A stretch of 19,461 nt of DNA from Trebonia sp. (GTDB lineage Bacteria > Actinomycetota > Actinomycetes > Streptosporangiales > Streptosporangiaceae): the NCBI GenBank assembly GCA_030038035.1, contig JASHPP010000268.1, forward strand, positions 1-19,461. Direction: 5' to 3'. A model generated the notes under the pieces. The model was not told the DNA's origin, searched no databases, and saw nothing but the letters and a program-made list of their open reading frames with translations. Below, in pieces: positions 13,925 to 19,461 of this stretch. How positions within the stretch are numbered: position 1 is the stretch's first letter; each line of letters starts with the position of its first letter. Both the position numbers and the translations under genes were made by a program.

Positions 13925-15838
13925 CTACGTGTGGGCCCCCTCCTGGCGCGCGAACTGGGTGTGGTACAGCTCGGCGTACAGGCCGCCGTCGGCGAGCAGC
14001 TCCTCGTGCGGGCCGCGCTCGACCACCTGGCCCTCGTCGATGACCAGGATCTGGCTGGCCTCCCTGATCGTGGACAGCCGGTGCGCGATCACCAGCGACG
14101 TCCGGCCGGTGAGCGCGACCTTGAGCGCGCGCTGCACCGCGACCTCGGACTCGGAGTCCAGGTGCGCGGTGGCCTCGTCGAGCACGACGACCGACGGCGC
14201 CTTGAGCAGCAGCCTGGCCAGCGCGACGCGCTGCTTCTCGCCGCCGGATAGCCGGTAGCCGCGGTCGCCGACGACCGTGTCGAGCCCGTCGGGCAGCAGC
14301 GCGATCAGCTCCCAGATCTGCGCGGCCCGGCAGGCCTCGATGAGTTCCCTCTCGGTAGCCGATGGGCGGGCGTAGAGAAGGTTGGCGCGGATCGTGTCGT
14401 GGAACAGGTGAGCGTCCTGCGTGACGACGCCGACCACGTCGTGCAGCGACTCCAGCGTGACGTCCCGCACGTCAAGGCCGCCGATCAGCACCGCCCCCTC
14501 GTTCGGGTCGTACATCCGCGACACCAGCGCGGTGATCGTGGTCTTCCCTGCGCCCGACGGCCCGACCAGCGCGGTCAGCTGCCCCGACGGCGCGGTGAAC
14601 GAGACGTCGTGCAGCACGCCGGCGACGGCGCCGGTCCGCTCGGGCGTCTTCAGCGCGATCGACTCCAGGGAGGCAAGCGACACCTCGGCCGCGGTCGGGT
14701 AGCGGAACGACACGTGGTCGAAGCTGATGTCCGGCGCGGCTGAAGTCCCGTTCTCCGTCATGGTCCTCGGCAGCACGACCGCCCCGGGCTTCTCCGTGAT
14801 CAGCGGCTCCAGGTCGAGCACCTCGAAGACCCGGTCGAAGCTGACCAGCGCGGTCATCACCTGCACCTGCACGTTGGACAGCGACCCGATCGGCCCGTAA
14901 ACGCGGGCGATCAGCTGGGCGAGCGCGACCAGCGTGCCGAACTCGAACGCCCCCCTGACCACCAGCGAGCCGCCGACCCCGTAGACCACGGCGGTGAACA
15001 GCCCGGTCAGCAGGGTGATCCCGATGATCAGCGCCGAGCCGTACATGTCCCTGGAGACGCCGACCTCGCGGACCTTAAAGGCCTTGGACGCGAACAGCGC
15101 CGACTCCTCGCGCGGCCGTCCGAACAGCTTGGCCAGCATCGCGCCGGCCACGTTGAACCGCTCGGTCATCGTGGAGCCCATTTCGGCGTTGAGCTGCATG
15201 GCCTCCCTGGACAGCCGCTGCAGCCTGCGCCCGACGATCCGCACCGGGAAGAGGAACAGCGGGATCAGCAGCAGCGCCAGCGCGCTGACCAGCCAGGACA
15301 GGTAGAACATGGCGATCAGGATGAAGATCACCGACAGCACGTTGGACACGACGCTGGACAGCGTCCCCACGATCGCCTGCTGCGCGCCCACCACGTCCCC
15401 GTCCAGGCGGCTGACCAGGGACCCGGTCTGGGCGCGGGTGAAGAACGCGATCGGCTGCCGCTGCACGTGGTCGAAGACCTCGGTGCGCAGGTCATAGATC
15501 AGTCCCTCGCCGATCCGCGAGGAGAACCAGCGTTCGATCACGCCGAGGAGCGCGTCGAACACGGAGACCCCCGCGACGGTCAGCGCGACGACGATCACGA
15601 CCCCCTCGTCGCGGGCGATGATGCCCCTGTCGATGAGCTCGCGCAGCAGCAGCGGGTTGACCACCGTGATGGCGGCGTCCAGCGCCGTCGCGAACAGGAA
15701 CAGCGCCAGCTTGAGCCGATAGGGCCGCGCGTAGCGGGCGATCCTGCGGACCGTTCCGGGCTTGAGCTTCTGCTTGGTGACCGTGGGGTCCATGCGGAAC
15801 CCGCGCGCCATCTGGAATCCCGGGCCGTGAACCACCAT
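13925..15838 (-). CDS. ABC exporter half-transporter (MsbA/multidrug type)
   Basis: This 637-residue fusion of a six-helix membrane domain (about residues 30-345) and an ATPase domain (about 370-625) works as a dimer to export lipids, drugs or peptides. The ATPase has Walker A GPSGAGKTT (426-434), Q-loop Gln474 in VTQD, signature LSGGEKQR (530-537), Walker B VVLDEA (551-556) and the switch His586 in IAHRLST. About 25 extra residues (AAEVSLASLESIALKTPE...) separate FRYPTA from VLHDVSF; I know this insertion from other actinobacterial members, so it is not a defect. The ATG at 15838 has AAGAGGA close upstream, and Met residues at 10 and 16 are alternatives. It is tail to tail with the sulfotransferase gene, 16 bases apart. 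The substrate is unknown. Confidence 0.92.
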   Translation of the reverse strand: MVVHGPGFQMARGFRMDPTVTKQKLKPGTVRRIARYARPYRLKLALFLFATALDAAITVVNPLLLRELIDRGIIARDEGVVIVVALTVAGVSVFDALLGVIERWFSSRIGEGLIYDLRTEVFDHVQRQPIAFFTRAQTGSLVSRLDGDVVGAQQAIVGTLSSVVSNVLSVIFILIAMFYLSWLVSALALLLIPLFLFPVRIVGRRLQRLSREAMQLNAEMGSTMTERFNVAGAMLAKLFGRPREESALFASKAFKVREVGVSRDMYGSALIIGITLLTGLFTAVVYGVGGSLVVRGAFEFGTLVALAQLIARVYGPIGSLSNVQVQVMTALVSFDRVFEVLDLEPLITEKPGAVVLPRTMTENGTSAAPDISFDHVSFRYPTAAEVSLASLESIALKTPERTGAVAGVLHDVSFTAPSGQLTALVGPSGAGKTTITALVSRMYDPNEGAVLIGGLDVRDVTLESLHDVVGVVTQDAHLFHDTIRANLLYARPSATERELIEACRAAQIWELIALLPDGLDTVVGDRGYRLSGGEKQRVALARLLLKAPSVVVLDEATAHLDSESEVAVQRALKVALTGRTSLVIAHRLSTIREASQILVIDEGQVVERGPHEELLADGGLYAELYHTQFARQEGAHT

Positions 15839-15909
15839 AGTCCTCTTAACCTACAGCGGTCCGGGTCAGTTCCCCTACCGGATAAGCCCGCGGCGAACTC
15901 CGCGAACCG

Positions 15910-16152
15910 CTATGCGATAACCTTCCCGCGCGTGGCGCCGCCCCGCCCGCGCAGGGTCACGCCGGTCTCGGTAAGGAGCCGGTGAATGAACCCGTACGAT
16001 CTCCCCGTGGCCGACGCAAGCGCCCGGATGGACTCGCCCCCGTCGTAGCGCTTCTTGAGGTCGGTTGCCAGCTTGCTGCGGTCCGGCCCGGTCACCCGGG
16101 TGCCCTTCCTGAGGGTCTCGGCCACACGTACCTCCCGTATGGTGGAACTCAT
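15910..16152 (-). CDS. Small helix-turn-helix protein (80 aa)
   Basis: The product is 80 residues from the ATG at 16152, preceded by GGGGGG about ten bases upstream. A GTG at 16182 would add ten residues. The core DRSKLATDLKKRYDGGESI then RALASATGRSYGFIHRLL (about 24-60) is a helix-turn-helix of the resolvase/homeodomain-like type, in which SYGFIHRLL would be the recognition helix. The tail GVTLRGRGGATRG is basic and Gly-rich. Nearly identical small proteins are common and well conserved in actinomycetes next to ABC-F genes, as here (60 bases downstream). It may bind DNA and regulate locally, but no target is known. Confidence 0.85.
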   Translation of the reverse strand: MSSTIREVRVAETLRKGTRVTGPDRSKLATDLKKRYDGGESIRALASATGRSYGFIHRLLTETGVTLRGRGGATRGKVIA

Positions 16153-16212
16153 TGCGCTCGGCCCCCCATTTGCAATGATCACCTATCGGGGCGTACTTGG
16201 CCACCCGCTTGG

Positions 16213-17811
16213 TCAGGCGAGTGCGACGAGATCGGCGAAATCCTCGCTCCACGCGTCTTCGGTTCCCTCGGGCAGCACGATTACCCGTTCCGGGGATAGC
16301 GCGTCAACCGCTCCCTCATCATGAGTAACAAGAACAATCGCGCCCTGATATCCTGCGAGCGCGGCGAGGATCTCCTCCCGGCTGGCCGGGTCCAGGTTGT
16401 TTGTCGGCTCGTCAAGCAGCAGCACGTTCGCCCCGGACACCACCAGAAGTGCCAGCGCAAGCCGGGTCTTCTCGCCGCCGGAAAGGACGCCCACGGGTTT
16501 ATCGACATCGTCGCCTGAGAACAGGAATGACCCCAGAACACGGCGCTGCTCGGAATCGGTGAGTTCCGGCGCCGCGGTCCGCATGTTCTCCAGGAGAGTG
16601 CGCTCGTTATCCAGCGTCTCGTGCTCTTGGGCGTAATATCCAAGGCGCAGCCCGTGTCCTGCCGTGACTTTTCCCGTGTCGGGCTTTTCCACGCCGGCGA
16701 GTAGCCGCAGCAGCGTGGTCTTGCCCGCGCCGTTAAGCCCGAGGACGACGACCCGGCTCCCCCGCTCGACGGCCAGGTCGACATCGGTGAACACCTCGAG
16801 CGAGCCGTAGGACTTGGACAGCCCGCTGGCGGTCAGCGGGATGCGCCCGCACGGCGCCGGCACCGGGAACCTGAGCCTGGCGGCCCGGTCCGCGACTCGT
16901 TCGGTCTCCACCCCGGCGAGCAGCCGCTCGGCGCGCCGCTGCATGTTCTGCGCGGCCCGCGCCTTCGTCGCCTTGGCCCGCATCTTGTCCGCCTGCGCCT
17001 GCAGCGCGGTCGCCTGCCGCTCGGCGTTGACCCGCTCCCTGCGGCGCCGCCGCTCGTCGGCCTCGCGCTGTTCCAGGTAGGCCTTCCAGCCGACGTTGTA
17101 GATGTCCAGCACGGCGCGGTTGGCGTCCAGGTGGAAGACCTTGTTCACGACCTGCTCGATCAGCCCGACGTCGTGGCTGATGACGACCAGGCCGCCGCGG
17201 AAGCTCTTGAGGTGGTCGCGCAGCCACACGATCGAGTCGGCGTCCAGGTGGTTGGTGGGCTCGTCGAGCAGCAGCGTCTGGCTGTCGCCGAACAGGATCC
17301 GCGCGAGTTCGACCTGCCGCCGCTGCCCGCCGGACAGCGTGCGCAGCGACTGGTGCAGCACCTGGCCGGGCAGCCCGAGGCTCGCGGCCAGGCTGGCCGC
17401 CTGCGCCTCGGCCGCGTACCCGCCGAGGACCGCGAGCCGGTCAGACAGGGTTCCGTAGCGCCGGATCGCCTTCTCCGCGACGCCTTCGTCCGCGTCCGCC
17501 ATCTGCGCCTCGGCCTTGCGCATCGCCTCGCGCACCTCGTCGAGCCCGCGGGCGGACAGCACCCGGTCGAGCGCGAGCACGTCGAGGTCGCCGGTGCGCG
17601 GGTCCTGCGGCAGGTAGCCGACGCTGCCGGTGCGCCGGACGGTGCCCGCCGCGGGCTGGGCGTGCCCGGCGAGCACCTTCGCCAGCGTGGTCTTGCCCGC
17701 GCCGTTGCGCCCGACGAGGCCGATCCGGTCCCCCTCGGCGACCTGGAACGAGGCTTCCGCGAGCAGCAGCCGGGCGCCGGCGCGCAACTCCACCCCGCTG
17801 GCGACGATCAC
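16213..17811 (-). CDS. ABC-F family ribosome-associated ATPase
   Basis: The product is 532 residues with two ATPase domains on one chain and no membrane segment, the hallmark of ABC-F proteins, which bind the ribosomal E site and act on translation. Domain 1 has GRNGAGKT (34-41), LSGGQ (159-163) and LLLDEPTNHLD (180-190). Domain 2 has GLNGAGKT (358-365), LSGGE (443-447) and LLLDEPTNNLD (464-474). Between them is the charged interdomain linker (about 243-310), rich in Arg, Glu and Ala and predicted coiled coil (P-site tRNA interaction motif). The GTG start at 17811 gives the usual opening MIVASGVELRAG, with GGAG about nine bases upstream; the frame is open much further 5' but that part is antisense to nothing conserved. 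Whether it is housekeeping or antibiotic-protective cannot be told. Confidence 0.93.
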   Translation of the reverse strand: MIVASGVELRAGARLLLAEASFQVAEGDRIGLVGRNGAGKTTLAKVLAGHAQPAAGTVRRTGSVGYLPQDPRTGDLDVLALDRVLSARGLDEVREAMRKAEAQMADADEGVAEKAIRRYGTLSDRLAVLGGYAAEAQAASLAASLGLPGQVLHQSLRTLSGGQRRQVELARILFGDSQTLLLDEPTNHLDADSIVWLRDHLKSFRGGLVVISHDVGLIEQVVNKVFHLDANRAVLDIYNVGWKAYLEQREADERRRRRERVNAERQATALQAQADKMRAKATKARAAQNMQRRAERLLAGVETERVADRAARLRFPVPAPCGRIPLTASGLSKSYGSLEVFTDVDLAVERGSRVVVLGLNGAGKTTLLRLLAGVEKPDTGKVTAGHGLRLGYYAQEHETLDNERTLLENMRTAAPELTDSEQRRVLGSFLFSGDDVDKPVGVLSGGEKTRLALALLVVSGANVLLLDEPTNNLDPASREEILAALAGYQGAIVLVTHDEGAVDALSPERVIVLPEGTEDAWSEDFADLVALA

Positions 17812-17867
17812 GGTTACCCACTCCAGCTCTGTCAGCGATAAACGGACATGACGATTTGTCGATACGG

Positions 17868-17893
17868 CGGGCGCTCCGCCTTCGGCGCTCCCG
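17868..17893 (-). terminator. Hairpin between acVLRF1 and the ABC-F gene
   Basis: CGGG (17868-17871) pairs with CCCG (17890-17893) and CGC (17872-17874) with GCG (17885-17887), with a small bulge. A competing inner hairpin, GCC-TTC-GGC, also forms. It lies 38 bases after the acVLRF1 stop and 57 before the ABC-F start. It could be a terminator or a leader structure; the sequence does not decide. Confidence 0.3.
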
Positions 17894-17930
17894 ATCGTCG
17901 CAGTGACGGCAAGGCCTTCAGGATAGCCGA

Positions 17931-18650
17931 TCAGCCGGCCGGGGTCGTCAGCCTTATCCGCACGGCGAGGAACAGCCGCGGCGTGTCCCGCAGCACCGCG
18001 AGCTTCGGGTCGGGGACGGTCAGGAACCGGTCCGTGGCCAGTTCCAGGCAGGACAACAGCCGCGGGTCCTCCCGCAATCCCGCAACCGCCCGCCTGTCCC
18101 CGCCGAGCACGACCGCGTCCAGTGCTCCCCAGCGCCCGAACACTGCGGCAGCGGCATCGGCGGCCGCCTGCAGCGCCTCCGCCGCCTGCTTCTCCCTTCG
18201 CCTGGCGAACCTGTGCTGCGACCAGCCGCCGGCCGCGCTGCGCCCGTGGACCAGCCGTGAGCCGGTCTTCGAGTCCGCGAGCACCGGGGGCGACCCGGTG
18301 AAGACGCCCGCCGCGTAGCCGCCGAGCCGGACAAGCAGCACGCCCACCGTCCGCGGGATCGCGGAGTGGGCGGCGATCGCCGAGGCGTAAGCAGCCGGGC
18401 CGGCGGGGTCCGCCGCGGACGCCGCCGGCAGCCCGTGGACGGGCGGGAACGGCGGATGGCATTCGGCGACCGCGCCGTCCGCTGCTGTGAAGATCACAGC
18501 GTCCCCGGCGCGGGTCACCGCGAGGCCGGCCGGCGCGGCTTCGCCGTGCCGGCCGGCGAAGGAGTCGATCCAGCCAGGGAACCGCGCCGCCGGCACGTCG
18601 AGCCATTTACTGGCATGACCTTCGATGTTCTTCACTACGCACTGCCTCAT
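17931..18650 (-). CDS. acVLRF1 family peptidyl-tRNA hydrolase/release factor
   Basis: acVLRF1 proteins are actinobacterial relatives of eukaryotic Vms1/ANKZF1 and eRF1, thought to cleave peptidyl-tRNA on stalled or split large ribosomal subunits. The product is 239 residues. The diagnostic segment is TGSRLVHGRSAAGGWSQHRFARRRE (from residue 129, given here in part as TGSRLVHGRSAAGG then WSQHRFARRRE), with the catalytic-type Gln145 in the GWSQ loop followed by a basic RNA-binding helix. The N-terminal part KWLDVPAARFPGWIDSFAGRHG and the core VGVLLVRLGGYAAGVFTG also fit. The ATG at 18650 lacks a ribosome binding site but lies about 7 bases after a -10-like element, so a leaderless transcript is plausible. 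A GTG at 18635 is the alternative. It diverges from sseB. Confidence 0.85.
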   Translation of the reverse strand: MRQCVVKNIEGHASKWLDVPAARFPGWIDSFAGRHGEAAPAGLAVTRAGDAVIFTAADGAVAECHPPFPPVHGLPAASAADPAGPAAYASAIAAHSAIPRTVGVLLVRLGGYAAGVFTGSPPVLADSKTGSRLVHGRSAAGGWSQHRFARRREKQAAEALQAAADAAAAVFGRWGALDAVVLGGDRRAVAGLREDPRLLSCLELATDRFLTVPDPKLAVLRDTPRLFLAVRIRLTTPAG

Positions 18651-18656
18651 CGTGTT

Positions 18657-18684
18657 TACTATCCGTACAGCAGAAGGGTGTCCA
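18657..18684. promoter_or_regulatory. Overlapping divergent promoters of acVLRF1 and sseB
   Basis: On the minus strand, TGGACA (18679-18684) and GATAGT (18658-18663) lie 15 bases apart, and the start would fall at the acVLRF1 ATG, giving a leaderless mRNA. On the plus strand, TACTAT (18657-18662) fits an actinomycete TANNNT -10 for sseB, with a leader of about 55 bases. The two -10 elements occupy the same bases, so the promoters would compete. The -35 for sseB is not clear. Confidence 0.35.
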
Positions 18685-18724
18685 CATCCAACGTCCACGT
18701 CCACGAGCCCACCGAGGAAGACCC

Positions 18725-19461
18725 ATGCTCCCGATCGATCCCGCCGACGGTCTAGGGGGCGGCGTCGTGCCCGCGCAGCCCCTCCCCCCTCCTGCCGACG
18801 TTCTTCCTGCTCAGGCCATGGCGCATGGCGGCACGCTTGTGCGGCCTGGCGCTGTCGCCTGGGGCGGCGCCAGGGACGCGCCTGACGGAGCGTACTCCTC
18901 CTGCGAGGTGGTCGAGCAGGTCCTCGCCGCCGTCATCAAGGACCCCGAACGGATGGACGACCTGCTCCACGAGCTCGCCCGCGCCCGGCTCTGGGTCCCG
19001 CTGCCGGCCGGCCGGCGGCCGGTCACCGACGGCTCCGCGGTCGCGCTGCCGACGGTGACCTACCTGGGCGCCGAGTTCGTGCCGTGCTTCACCTCGATTC
19101 AGCGCCTGGCCGGCTGGGCCGGCTCGCCGGCGGCGGAGGCGGCCCAGGACGCGGCGCCGGGAGCGGCCGCGGACGCTTCTGGCGGCGGCAGGTACCCGCC
19201 CGGCGAGTACCAGTTCGCCGACGTCGAGCGCCCCTGGCAGCGGGCGGGGGACTCCCGCGTGGTGCCGCACATCGTCGTGCCGGCCGCCGCGCTCGCCCGG
19301 CACCTGCCCGCCGGGCTCGGTCTCGCGCTCAACCCGGGCGCCGAGGCGAGCGTGCCCATCTATCCCGAGGGCGTCACCGAGCTCGCCGCCGTCCACACCC
19401 CGGCAGCCGGCGACGCGGCCGGCGGCGTCCCTGTGCGGGTCGGGCATCCCCCGGCCGAGCC
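18725..19461 (+). CDS. sseB: SseB family protein, cut off by the window end
   Basis: The ATG at 18725 has GAGGAAG about six bases upstream, and the frame stays open to the end of the window (245 codons), so the C-terminus is missing. An Ala/Gly/Pro-rich N-terminal extension is followed by an SseB domain: a helix EVVEQVLAAVIKDPERMDD, then LLHELARARLWVPLP, VALPTVTYLGAEFVPCFTS and IQRLAGWA. After a Gly/Ala-rich linker comes a segment with VVPAAALARHLPAGLGLALNPGAEASVPIYPEG, typical of the actinobacterial 'enhanced serine sensitivity' proteins. The molecular role is poorly known. Here it diverges from acVLRF1, and the two share a 74-base promoter gap. The recognition is by pattern, so the symbol is tentative. 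Confidence 0.8.
   Translation, partial: MLPIDPADGLGGGVVPAQPLPPPADVLPAQAMAHGGTLVRPGAVAWGGARDAPDGAYSSCEVVEQVLAAVIKDPERMDDLLHELARARLWVPLPAGRRPVTDGSAVALPTVTYLGAEFVPCFTSIQRLAGWAGSPAAEAAQDAAPGAAADASGGGRYPPGEYQFADVERPWQRAGDSRVVPHIVVPAAALARHLPAGLGLALNPGAEASVPIYPEGVTELAAVHTPAAGDAAGGVPVRVGHPPAE

Noticed and set aside
17812..18606. 265-residue N-terminal extension of the ABC-F frame
   Set aside because: The extension is antisense-frame noise over acVLRF1, and the family begins at the GTG at 17811.

Overview
The window is high-GC, densely packed DNA. It carries several genes that I associate with Actinobacteria: a DUF574-type SAM methyltransferase, an acVLRF1 release factor, an ABC-F ATPase followed by a tiny helix-turn-helix protein, an SseB protein and a RidA homologue of the long actinobacterial type. 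A soil actinomycete (Streptosporangiales or a relative) fits best. The exact genus is inference. No rRNA, tRNA, CRISPR array, phage gene or intact insertion sequence is visible.

The left part, about 1-5370, looks like an accessory region. On the minus strand, a secreted lipoprotein gene (1934-2503) is coupled by an ATGA overlap to a lipoprotein with a G1 (eqolisin) glutamic-peptidase fold (660-1937). A helical protein of unknown function (79-567) follows. A metallo-beta-lactamase-fold hydrolase (2877-3611) reads the other way. About 800 bases with no convincing gene follow, holding a 10-bp tandem repeat and a strong 23-bp palindrome. Then come two overlapping small genes: a 54-residue single-span membrane protein (4423-4587) and a 132-residue unknown (4568-4966). 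Between these and the next gene lies a decayed minus-strand fragment of an 'AWAVG...HWNG' repeat protein. Several genes here use more A/T-ending codons than those to the right.

The centre, about 5370-13910, is metabolic. It holds a MetE-C-like zinc methyltransferase (5369-6523), cobyric acid synthase CobQ (6585-8135), a RidA-like protein that starts 27 bases away on the opposite strand (8163-8642), a DUF574 methyltransferase (8686-9525) and a 53-residue small ORF (9590-9751). A complete SsuABC-like ABC importer follows in the order binding lipoprotein, ATPase, permease (12483 down to 9832), with a plausible promoter and operator upstream. A small lipoprotein (12603-12977) and a sulfotransferase (13015-13908) diverge next to it, giving a loose sulfur theme.

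The right part, about 13920-19461, carries conserved housekeeping genes. It holds an MsbA-type ABC exporter (13925-15838), an 80-residue HTH protein (15910-16152), an ABC-F protein (16213-17811), the peptidyl-tRNA hydrolase/release factor acVLRF1 (17931-18650) and, divergently, an SseB protein cut by the window end (18725-19461). ABC-F and acVLRF1 both point to the ribosome, so this stretch may be a translation quality-control neighbourhood. The least explained material is the G1 peptidase/lipoprotein pair and the overlapping small-gene pair at 4423-4966.
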